A stretch of 64,000 nt of DNA from DATLLJ01 sp035537875 (GTDB taxonomy: Bacteria; Acidobacteriota; Vicinamibacteria; Vicinamibacterales; CAVVIG01). Below, piece after piece: positions 44,236 to 52,735 of the stretch (position 1 is the first letter of the stretch; each line of letters starts with the position of its first letter). Location of the stretch: the NCBI GenBank assembly GCA_035537875.1, contig DATLLJ010000060.1:124001-188000 (forward strand). Reading direction: 5' to 3'. The notes beneath the pieces were generated by a model. The model made no database searches. It was not told where the DNA came from and was given only the letters and a program-made list of their open reading frames with translations. Position numbers and translations under genes: made by a program.

Positions 44236-45999
44236 CTAGCTCGCCGCCGCTTCGGCGGTCCCTTCGTCGTGTAATGGAAACCGTAGTGTGAAGGCAGTGC
44301 CCCGTCCGACTTCGCTCGCGACGCTGATGGTTCCGCCCAGTTGCTCGACGATTCGTTTACAGATGGCGAGGCCCAGACCGAGACCGCGGCGTTTCGTCGT
44401 GACGAAGTCCTCGAAAATCGCCGACAGGCGCTCGGGCGGGATACCCGAACCGGTGTCGGCCACCGAGATTTCGGCGGCGTCGGGACCTCGCGCCGTCGTC
44501 ACGGTGATTGTTCCGCCAGAGGCCGTGGCCTGGATGGCGTTGGTGATGAGATTGCGGTACACGCGTCCGAGCGCAAAACGGTCGCCGCGAATTACGAGCG
44601 GCCCCGGCACGCAGTGCCCTTCCAGGCGGATGCCATGGCGCTCTCCTTCGACGCGCATCGACTCCACGACCTCGCCGATCAAGGCATTGACGTCGAGGGC
44701 GAAGCGCTCCACCGGCGTCGGTTTGGCGATATTGCGGAGGTCGTCGAGAAAGTGTCGGATCGTCGTGAGCTCGCGGTCGACGGTCTGTCGAAACATCTCG
44801 CGAGCCTCGATGTCGACGTCTTCGCGGGCGATCAGGCGCGCGCTGTTCCCGATGTTCTGGATCGGATGAGACAGATCGTGGACGAGTCCCGCCGCGATCC
44901 GGCCGAACATCGCCTGTCGCTCCTGGCGCTTCACGCTTTCCTGCAGTTCGATCAGTCGGTCGGCCATCGTGTTGAACGCGTCGCCGAGCTCGGCAAACTC
45001 GTCGCCGGTGCGGATGTCGACCCGCGTATCGAGCTGACCGGCGGCGAGACCCTGGGTGCCACTCTTCAGCTTCAAGATGGGTTTGATGAACGAGCGACCG
45101 AACACGAAGCCGACGGCGATCGTTCCGAGCAATGCGATCGAGATCGCCGCCATGAGCTGTTTTCGAAGCTGAGCCGCGGTGGCATAGGCTTCACTGGTCG
45201 GTTGTTCGACGATAACGGTCCAGCCGAGCGAGGGGATGCGTGCGGCAGCGCCGAGGTTGCTCCGGCCGTCGGCGTCGACGTACTCGAGGGAGACCGGGGT
45301 CTCCGGCCCAGAGGCGCGCGCGACGGCGACGAGCGGATCGTCGCTCAGATTGGTCGTCTGAGCGACGAGCGCTTTTTTGTCGGGGTCGCCGTGGGCGATG
45401 AGTTCGCCATCGGAGGCCACCACCATGGCGTAGCCGCTGTCGCCGATACGGATCCGGTCGACCATGCGCCACATTTCCTCGAGGCTGAACTCGCCGACCA
45501 ACCAGCCCGACGGTTGACTGAGGCGTTTCAGTTCCAGGGCGAACGTCGTAGTCGGCAACAGGTCTTCGTCGACGCGGATTGGCGACATCGCGACGCCGTT
45601 GACGTCGAGGTCGTCGCTGCGGCGAATTTCGACGCGGGGGGCGCCGATGCGGCTGGTCGCAATGGTCGCGCCCGATGAGTCGAAGAGCGTGATCTCTCGA
45701 AATTCACGAACCTGGAGGACGTAGTTCTTCAAAATCTTGTCCTGCTGAGCCTGGGTCAGTCCCGTGTCCTGGAGATCGGCTGACAGCGTCTTCAGCAGTT
45801 CCGCGTTGGTGACGACGTACCGGCGGATTTCCTCAGCGGCGCGCACGGCGACGTTGAGATTTCCCTGGATGACCGTCTGGCGCGTCCCGCGTTCGAGCGA
45901 CAGGAGGGAGATGAATCCGTAAGCAAGGAGCGGAACGACGGCGGCGGCCGCGAGGAGCAGGATGAAGCGGACGGAGATTCGCCGGATTCTCACGGTCAT
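44236..45999 (-). CDS. NtrB-like sensor histidine kinase with Cache and HAMP domains
   Basis: 587 residues. A transmembrane helix (about 10-30), then a periplasmic double-Cache-like sensor (about 35-275) with RIRIGDSGYAMVVASDGELI, then a second helix (about 283-305) and a HAMP segment (LKSGTQGLAAGQLDTRVDI). The phospho-acceptor His is in GLVHDLSHPIQNIGNSARL near 385. The ATPase lobe shows NLITNAIQA, VADTGSGIPPE and RRGLGLGLAICKRI. The HxxxP H-box without extra domains is like NtrB-family kinases, which pair with sigma-54 regulators. It follows the binding-protein gene by 9 bases. Confidence 0.9.
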   Translation of the reverse strand: MTVRIRRISVRFILLLAAAAVVPLLAYGFISLLSLERGTRQTVIQGNLNVAVRAAEEIRRYVVTNAELLKTLSADLQDTGLTQAQQDKILKNYVLQVREFREITLFDSSGATIATSRIGAPRVEIRRSDDLDVNGVAMSPIRVDEDLLPTTTFALELKRLSQPSGWLVGEFSLEEMWRMVDRIRIGDSGYAMVVASDGELIAHGDPDKKALVAQTTNLSDDPLVAVARASGPETPVSLEYVDADGRSNLGAAARIPSLGWTVIVEQPTSEAYATAAQLRKQLMAAISIALLGTIAVGFVFGRSFIKPILKLKSGTQGLAAGQLDTRVDIRTGDEFAELGDAFNTMADRLIELQESVKRQERQAMFGRIAAGLVHDLSHPIQNIGNSARLIAREDVDIEAREMFRQTVDRELTTIRHFLDDLRNIAKPTPVERFALDVNALIGEVVESMRVEGERHGIRLEGHCVPGPLVIRGDRFALGRVYRNLITNAIQATASGGTITVTTARGPDAAEISVADTGSGIPPERLSAIFEDFVTTKRRGLGLGLAICKRIVEQLGGTISVASEVGRGTAFTLRFPLHDEGTAEAAAS

Positions 46000-46008
46000 G
46001 GCTCTCTG

Positions 46009-47490
46009 TCAGTTTCGGCCGACGTACTGGAGGTCGGTAGTGGGGCGCCAGAGCCGGAGGGTCGTCAGGATGTCCCGGCCGGGTTCGGCCGCCACATCGA
46101 AGCGCCGGTTCACAGCGCGGGCACGTTCGCTCCAGGCGAGAAAGATGGCAGGAGGGTCATTCACGATTGCCCGCTGGAAGCTTGCTATCGCCTGACGATA
46201 TGCGTCGTCAGATGCCGCATGGCGAACGCGATCCAACTCGGCGTCGATCGGAGCACTGCCGAGCGCACCCAAATTCAAGGAACCTCCTGAATGCCACCAT
46301 TCGTAGATTCTGAAGAAGCTCGGCCCACTTACCATGTCTAGAAAGACAGCCTCGAACGAAGAGGTGTTCAAGGCCTCAAAGATGCTATCAGGGGAGACCT
46401 CCACGATCTGCATGTCGACACCAACGAGTTCGAGTTGACGCTTGAGAACAAGCGCCAGACGTTCGTACTGGCCTGGAACCAAGCATGTGAAACGGAGTCT
46501 GATTGACCCTCGTGCAGATTTCGATTCGCCCAGCTGCTCGGCCGCTTCCATCGGGGCGAACTGGAATTTCGGCAGATCGGTCGAGAAGGCCCAATGCTGA
46601 GGCCAGATCGGACCCGCAGAAGGTGAGCCCCGCCCCTGCAGTCCTTCGCGAACTAACGCGTCGCGGTCGACCGCGGCATTCAGGGCCCGCCTAATCGCCG
46701 CCGACCGAAGGTTCGGGGAGCTCAAGTTAAAGGCGATGACATACTGGTAGGGTCTGGTGAAGCTCGCGATCGAAACCGACTTCGAACCGCTGAGCGAGTC
46801 CATCGCGTCGGGTCCAACCTCGTACAACATGTCGATGCGGTCCCGCAACAAATCCGCCCATGCCGATCTGAGACTCGGGTAGTTCGCTACCACCACCCGT
46901 CGGATGGAGGGAGGGCCAAGATAATAGTCATCGTTGGCTCGCAGTTCGATGGTTGACTCTGAAGGGACTGGAACGAAGGGCCCGGTTCCCACGTTAGCGC
47001 CAGGCTTTCGGACCGGCACTTCAAGAGCTTCAAGAAGAAAGGGCGAAGCCTGTCTGAACTTGATGACGATCTCGTGCTCGTTTGGCGCCTGGATCTCGTC
47101 GATGTCTTCATAGGCCGGTCCCATGAATGGTGGGAGCTGTTCGCGGAGAGTTCTTGCAACGGCGTCAGCGGTTACGAGTGAGCCGTCGTGAAACTTGACG
47201 GCGGGTCTCAGCTGCACGACGATCGACAGGCCGTCTGGCGTTACGGTCCACTTTTCCGCAAGTCGTGGTTCAGGACGGCCATTCTCTGCAATTCTGGCGA
47301 GCCCCTCGACCGACAAGTTCTGAACCACCTGACGGAGTCCGGCCGGGGCATTGGCCGACGCCGCCTCGCCAACGCCAATGCGCAACGTGAGTTCCTGTTG
47401 CGGCTGCTGAGGAACGCGAGAACCGCAGGCCGTCAATGCGAGCGGCAGAAACAGGAGAAGGTGCACGCTCGAACGAGCGTTCTTGTTCAC
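46009..47490 (-). CDS. oligopeptide-type ABC solute-binding lipoprotein
   Basis: 493 residues. With the GTG start at 47490 the N-terminus is NKNARSSVHLLLFLPLALTAC, a clean lipobox. AGGAG lies just before this GTG. An ATG at 47544 would overlap the upstream peptide gene and spoil the signal, so it is rejected. Family 5 binding-protein features include LTLRIGVGEA, LAEKWTVTPDGLSIVVQLRP, VKFHDGSLVTADAV, GTGPFVPV and IRRALNAAVDRDALV. These usually bind peptides or small charged ligands. No ABC permease or ATPase is nearby. Its codons look somewhat more A/T-rich than its neighbours, hinting at transfer. Confidence 0.85.
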   Translation of the reverse strand: MNKNARSSVHLLLFLPLALTACGSRVPQQPQQELTLRIGVGEAASANAPAGLRQVVQNLSVEGLARIAENGRPEPRLAEKWTVTPDGLSIVVQLRPAVKFHDGSLVTADAVARTLREQLPPFMGPAYEDIDEIQAPNEHEIVIKFRQASPFLLEALEVPVRKPGANVGTGPFVPVPSESTIELRANDDYYLGPPSIRRVVVANYPSLRSAWADLLRDRIDMLYEVGPDAMDSLSGSKSVSIASFTRPYQYVIAFNLSSPNLRSAAIRRALNAAVDRDALVREGLQGRGSPSAGPIWPQHWAFSTDLPKFQFAPMEAAEQLGESKSARGSIRLRFTCLVPGQYERLALVLKRQLELVGVDMQIVEVSPDSIFEALNTSSFEAVFLDMVSGPSFFRIYEWWHSGGSLNLGALGSAPIDAELDRVRHAASDDAYRQAIASFQRAIVNDPPAIFLAWSERARAVNRRFDVAAEPGRDILTTLRLWRPTTDLQYVGRN

Positions 47491-47518
47491 CCGCTCCTGT
47501 CGCTGCCGCACAGACCCT

Positions 47519-47611
47519 TTATCGTTTGTTGAGCAGTCCGTCATCGATAAACGCGCTGCAGAAACCTTGGGGTTTGGCGTTTGTGGCCTTCTTGATGACT
47601 GTAATCTTCAT
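47519..47611 (-). CDS. 30-residue candidate RiPP precursor peptide
   Basis: A 30-codon gene between the radical SAM gene and the binding-protein gene. The product begins MKITVIKKATNAK and ends FCSAFIDDGLLNKR. The SD sequence AGGAG overlaps the TAG of the radical SAM gene (TAGGAG, then ATTACA, then ATG), an ideal spacing. The N-terminal half is lysine-rich and leader-like; the C-terminal half has one Cys and two Phe. F-C-S and F-I-D fit the aromatic-x-x pattern of radical-SAM cyclophane cross-links. Size, composition and placement suggest the substrate of the adjacent enzyme. This is inferred; homology was not searched. Confidence 0.8.
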   Translation of the reverse strand: MKITVIKKATNAKPQGFCSAFIDDGLLNKR

Positions 47612-47620
47612 TGTAATCTC

Positions 47621-49054
47621 CTACGCGGCGCCGGCCACCTCATGGGCCAGCGCAATCAGAGCCGATTCGTAACTGCGCTTGTGACATGTCGGCTTGTTCA
47701 TGTCACCAAGCTGCGTGTGCGACGCCACCACACACCCCCCGGCACACACGGGGATGAACGCGCAATCCGCGCACTCGTCCCAGGGATGTAACCGCTCGAA
47801 CCGCTCGAGCGCGCTCTCGCGCATGTTGTCGTGCCGGCCGTCGATGTGCCCGGTGGACAGCGCCTTCTCCCCGGTGAACCCGGGACACGCATACAACGAG
47901 CCGTCGGGCCCGATGGTGTGGGCGTGCACGTGATGCACGTGACAGGGGCCGCCGTGCACCCCATCGGGCGTGGAGAACCCATGCCGCTTCGTCTGCTCGC
48001 GCAGCTGCGACCATTTGTCGTCCAGGAACTCGCAGCTGTCGCAGCCGACTCCGCTTCCCTCGCCGACGTTCGACATGCAGGTGCCGTTCAGCGGCTTGAG
48101 CGGCACGCCGCTGTCGTTCACCGGGAGAAGAGGCACGATCCCCTTTCCCCGGAGCGTCGCAACGTCTGGCGTCCGATCGTTCCGAACGATCGGCTTGAAG
48201 TTCACGTTGACCAGCTGATCGGCGAACGATTGCTGGCTCAGGTATTCGAGGAGCGCGGAGAAGCTGTCGGCCGAGCTTTCGTCGAAGTTGCCGCCGATCG
48301 CCACGCGGCAGCGCCCGGCGACGCTTCGAATGTTCTCGATGAGCCGATCGAATGTTCCCTGGCCGCCGCGGAGCGGCCGCATCCGGTTGTGGGTCTCGCG
48401 GTCGCCGTCGAGGGTGATCTTCACGCCCTTCAGCCCGAATGGGAGCAGACGCTCGACCACTTCAGTCGTCAGGAGCAATCCGTTGGTGATGACGCTGATC
48501 GACATCGGCACGCCGCGCGCCTGCGTGCGTGCGCAGAGCGTCTCCGCGAGGTAATACATCACGGGCAGGTTCAGCAGCGGCTCCCCTCCAAAAAATGTCA
48601 GCGCGAGCGTTTCCGGCCGGACCGCATCGAGCTGTCGCTCGATCCACGCGGCGACCTGCGTCGCGGTCTCGATCGACATCTTCTCGGCGAACTTGTTGTA
48701 GTCGCCGTGATCGCCTTGGAAACAGTAGTCACAGGCGAAATTGCACTGAAGCGTGGTGAGAAGCGTGACGCTCAGCTCGGCCGTGTCGTTCTTGACCGAC
48801 GAGAAGTACCGGTCGAGCGCGCCCCGATCGGCGGCGCGATCGGGGACCACGAAGCCGTGTTCCGCCAGCGACGTCAACGTTTCCCGTTCGTCCTCAGTGT
48901 AAGGCTGATGGGGTGGGTCGCTCCCGTCGCAGCGATCGAGCAGGTCGATGACATCGGGTGAGACCAGCAGTTGTGCGTCCGTGAGCGTGTTCATCAGGAA
49001 CACCTCGTTCCTTGTCGGCACAGGCACACGGACGTTGAAGATCGACGGCTGCAT
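47621..49054 (-). CDS. radical SAM/SPASM peptide-modifying enzyme
   Basis: 477 residues. The SAM-binding 4Fe-4S motif is CNFACDYCFQ (CxxxCxxC) near residue 104, with TFFGGEPLLN and ITLDGDRETHNRMRP in the barrel. The C-terminal SPASM region has many Cys (CMSNVG, GCDSCEF, GPCHVHHVHAH, LYACPGF, CADCAFIPVCAGGCVVAS, TCHKRSY), enough for two auxiliary clusters. The N-terminal FNVRVPVPTRNEVFLMNTLT is like RiPP maturases. Enzymes of this type form thioether, C-C or C-O cross-links in ribosomal peptides. The 30-residue peptide gene follows after 9 bases. Start ATG at 49054; an internal ATG at 48994 would lose the conserved N-terminal block. Confidence 0.92.
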   Translation of the reverse strand: MQPSIFNVRVPVPTRNEVFLMNTLTDAQLLVSPDVIDLLDRCDGSDPPHQPYTEDERETLTSLAEHGFVVPDRAADRGALDRYFSSVKNDTAELSVTLLTTLQCNFACDYCFQGDHGDYNKFAEKMSIETATQVAAWIERQLDAVRPETLALTFFGGEPLLNLPVMYYLAETLCARTQARGVPMSISVITNGLLLTTEVVERLLPFGLKGVKITLDGDRETHNRMRPLRGGQGTFDRLIENIRSVAGRCRVAIGGNFDESSADSFSALLEYLSQQSFADQLVNVNFKPIVRNDRTPDVATLRGKGIVPLLPVNDSGVPLKPLNGTCMSNVGEGSGVGCDSCEFLDDKWSQLREQTKRHGFSTPDGVHGGPCHVHHVHAHTIGPDGSLYACPGFTGEKALSTGHIDGRHDNMRESALERFERLHPWDECADCAFIPVCAGGCVVASHTQLGDMNKPTCHKRSYESALIALAHEVAGAA

Positions 49055-49103
49055 GTGGGTCCGCCTCTAAATCGCGTCTGTCGCTGCTACGGATGTGGGA
49101 TCA

Positions 49104-49120
49104 GTTCTTGGTTAAAGAAC
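49104..49120 (-). repeat. perfect inverted repeat in the operon leader
   Basis: GTTCTT, a 5-base loop GGTTA, then AAGAAC: a perfect 6-bp dyad lying between the predicted sigma-54 start point and the radical SAM gene. It could fold as a small RNA hairpin or serve as a protein-binding site. Confidence 0.5.
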
Positions 49121-49144
49121 GAGCTGTGATGCGCCCGGCAACCG

Positions 49145-49160
49145 TGCAACGCGTATTCCA
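49145..49160 (-). promoter_or_regulatory. predicted sigma-54 (-24/-12) promoter
   Basis: On the minus strand the sequence TGGAATACGCGTTGCA matches the sigma-54 consensus TGGCACGNNNNTTGCA in 12 of 12 informative places except CAC-G at positions 4, 6 and 7 (only A5 kept there). The invariant GG and GC are exactly ten bases apart. It lies about 91 bases before the radical SAM start and downstream of a gene for a sigma-54 activator, which adds to its credibility. Confidence 0.65.
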
Positions 49161-49383
49161 GCCCAGGCAGTCAGCGAGGAGAATCGCAGAAACGTTCAGG
49201 AAACTACCGAACGCGCGGACACGGCGATCGGCCACTCACGCAGATTCTCTGCAGGCGAGGCCAACCGGTTAGCCGGGCCGCACGGCGACCGCGAGTCGCT
49301 CGACGCAGTTACCGCCGTGAAATGTGCCGCTTATCCGGTGCGGACAAGGACTTGCCCGCTCTGGTCAGGTTGTTGGCCGCATG

Positions 49384-50772
<1,389 letters not shown>

Positions 50773-50856
50773 CGAGTTGGGGGGAGGTCGGCAGTCCCGC
50801 GGTATTGTGGCAGGCGGTTGACACTGTTGCAAGCCGTTCGCTACTGTACTCGCTTG

Positions 50857-51132
50857 TTGAATGTTCAATGGCTGCTCACGGGTGCGGCCCTCCTCTTTGC
50901 CCTGGTGGCGTTTCTGCGTGCGCGTCGAGTCGCCAGGCGGCTCGAGCGGCTCACTGAATCGTACTGGGAATTGCGGTACGAGTACGGCCAGCTGCGCGCC
51001 CGCGTGACCCGCCTGGAACCGCCCGCAACGAGCGCGGAAGCGCCCGGACCGGCTGGGATCACCGACCCGCGACAAGAAACACGCCCAACCGGCACGACGG
51101 CTTTCGTGCCGCTGTCTTCACTGAAGCGATAA
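50857..51132 (+). CDS. small single-pass membrane protein with coiled coil
   Basis: 91 residues from a TTG start. An N-terminal transmembrane helix (NVQWLLTGAALLFALVAFL) is followed by a charged heptad-like stretch (RRVARRLERLTESYWELRYE, then YGQLRARVTRLE) and a disordered Pro/Thr-rich tail. This layout is typical of small structural membrane proteins and unlike a random antisense frame. No ATG is available and no strong ribosome binding site is visible, so the start is uncertain. It lies 26 bases before lpd on the same strand and diverges from the response regulator gene. Confidence 0.5.
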   Translation: MNVQWLLTGAALLFALVAFLRARRVARRLERLTESYWELRYEYGQLRARVTRLEPPATSAEAPGPAGITDPRQETRPTGTTAFVPLSSLKR

Positions 51133-51158
51133 AGGGTCGCACCCGCTTTCACGATCTT

Positions 51159-52580
51159 ATGAAGGACTACGACGTCATTGTGATTGGCGCGGGAACTGGC
51201 GGCTATGTTGCCGCGATACGGGCCGCGCAGCTCGGTCTCACGGTGGCTGTGGTCGAGAAGCAGAAGGCGCTCGGCGGAACCTGTCTTCTCTGGGGGTGCA
51301 TCCCAACGAAAGCGCTGCTCGAACACGCCCACGCGCTCAAGGTCATTCAGCAGGCACAAGAATGGGGCGTGACGGGCGCCGGCGACGGATCGGTCGGCAT
51401 CGACATGAGGCAGGTGCACGCCCGCAAGGATCGCATCGTCGACGGGATGGCCAAGGGCGTGGAGTTCCTCTTCAAGAAGAACAAGATCGAGTGGATCAAG
51501 GGGACGGCGCGGCTGACCGGCGACGGCGGCGTCGATGTGTTCGAGGGCGATCGGCAGCGCCTGAAGGCGCGAAGGGAAGTCATCGTGGCCACGGGCTCTG
51601 CGCCTCGCAGCGTGCCTGGCATCCAAATCGACCACAAACGCATCGTGACGAGCGACGAAGCCATTCATCTGCCCGAGGTGCCGAAATCGATCGCGATCTT
51701 GGGGAGCGGCGCCGTGGGCGTGGAGTTCGCGTCCATCTTCCGCCGGTTCGGCAGCGAGGTGACGATTATCGAGCTCCTGCCGCGCCTCGTGCCGGTCGAG
51801 GACGAAGCCGTATCGGCGGAGCTGGCGAAGTCATTTCGCAAATCGGGGATCATCAGCCACACCGGCGCCCGAGCGACGCGAGCGACGGTCAGCGGCGACG
51901 GAGTGGATCTCGCCGTCCAGCTCGCGGACGGCGCCGGCAAAACGATTCGCGCGGCCTGCCTGCTGGTGGCAACCGGCCGTGGTCCGGTGACGGCCGGGAT
52001 CGACGCCGAACAAGTCGGGTTGCAGATGGAGAAGGGGTACGTCAAGGTGGACGGGTTGTACCGGACGAGCGTGCCCGGCATCTCCGCGATCGGCGATGTC
52101 GTCTCCGTGGAGGGCCTGCCGGTGCATCCGCAGCTCGCTCACGTCTCGTCGGCCGAAGGGATCATCGCCGCCGAGCGCATTGCGGGCGTCGAGACGCGGC
52201 CCTTGAATTACGACCATGTTCCGGGCTGCACCTACTGCGATCCAGAAATCGGCAGCGTCGGACTGACCGAGCGGGAAGCGCTGCAGCGCGGCTACGACGT
52301 GCGCGTGGGCAGCTTCCCGTTCGGTGTGCTGGCGCGGGCCAAGATGGCGAACGAGCGCGAAGGATTTGTCAAGATCGTCGCCGAGAAGAAGTACGACGAA
52401 GTGCTGGGTGTGCACATGATCGGGCCGCGAGCCACCGAACTGGTGGCGGAAGCCACGCTGGCGCTGCGACTCGAGTCGACCGTCGAGGAGCTGATCCGGA
52501 CCATTCATGCACACCCGACCATGGCGGAAGCCGTGGGGGAGGCGGCGCACGGCGTGCACGGAACGGCTATCCACATATGA
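51159..52580 (+). CDS. lpdA: dihydrolipoyl dehydrogenase (E3)
   Basis: 473-residue flavoenzyme that reoxidises dihydrolipoamide with NAD in 2-oxoacid dehydrogenase complexes. FAD binding is at DVIVIGAGTGGYVAAIRAAQ, and the redox disulphide is in GGTCLLWGCIPTKALLE near residue 48. The NAD motif is AILGSGAVGVEFASIFRR near 182, SAIGDVV lies near 315, and the catalytic His-Glu pair is in IHAHPTMAEAVGEAAHG near the C-terminus. It is the first of a lipoate cluster with the E2 gene and lipB downstream. Confidence 0.95.
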   Translation: MKDYDVIVIGAGTGGYVAAIRAAQLGLTVAVVEKQKALGGTCLLWGCIPTKALLEHAHALKVIQQAQEWGVTGAGDGSVGIDMRQVHARKDRIVDGMAKGVEFLFKKNKIEWIKGTARLTGDGGVDVFEGDRQRLKARREVIVATGSAPRSVPGIQIDHKRIVTSDEAIHLPEVPKSIAILGSGAVGVEFASIFRRFGSEVTIIELLPRLVPVEDEAVSAELAKSFRKSGIISHTGARATRATVSGDGVDLAVQLADGAGKTIRAACLLVATGRGPVTAGIDAEQVGLQMEKGYVKVDGLYRTSVPGISAIGDVVSVEGLPVHPQLAHVSSAEGIIAAERIAGVETRPLNYDHVPGCTYCDPEIGSVGLTEREALQRGYDVRVGSFPFGVLARAKMANEREGFVKIVAEKKYDEVLGVHMIGPRATELVAEATLALRLESTVEELIRTIHAHPTMAEAVGEAAHGVHGTAIHI

Positions 52581-52592
52581 ATTGGGTAATCG

Positions 52593-52716
52593 GGTAATTG
52601 GGTAATCGGGTAATTGATTGGGGGATTGAAGGATTGAGAGATTGATTGGGAGCGCGAGGATCGGTTGGAAGAAGAGGACGCAATCTCCCCATCAATTACC
52701 CGATTATCCAATTACC
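52593..52716. repeat. long inverted repeat with tandem gggtaat units
   Basis: The lpd-E2 gap (52581-52735) holds several copies of a gggtaat unit, alternating ggtaattg and ggtaatcg, at 52581-52615. The left arm 52593-52623 is matched by the complementary right arm 52687-52716, with about two mismatches or offsets over some 30 bases and about 63 bases between the arms. The loop has further attga/ggatt repeats. It would form a strong stem in RNA or DNA. Confidence 0.75.
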
Positions 52717-52735
52717 AGATTCCGGGAGTTCCCCC

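Larger units (their letters stand above)
49055..49383. other. 329-base intergenic control region of the peptide operon
   Basis: The longest gene-free stretch of the window. It separates the response regulator gene from the radical SAM gene, both on the minus strand. It holds a sigma-54 promoter match and a leader inverted repeat (listed separately). I saw no ORF with a convincing start signal in it. The part at about 49165-49383 is where enhancer sites for an NtrC-type activator would be expected; I could not pick a convincing repeated dyad by eye. Confidence 0.6.

Noticed and set aside
47490..47544. ATG at 47544 as the start of the binding protein
   Set aside because: It would overlap the peptide gene, add 18 polar residues before the signal peptide and has no ribosome binding site.
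52581..52620. Tandem gggtaat units as a possible CRISPR array or direct-repeat origin
   Set aside because: Units are 7-8 bases with no spacers, and they pair with an inverted copy; no cas gene or dnaA-box set is near.
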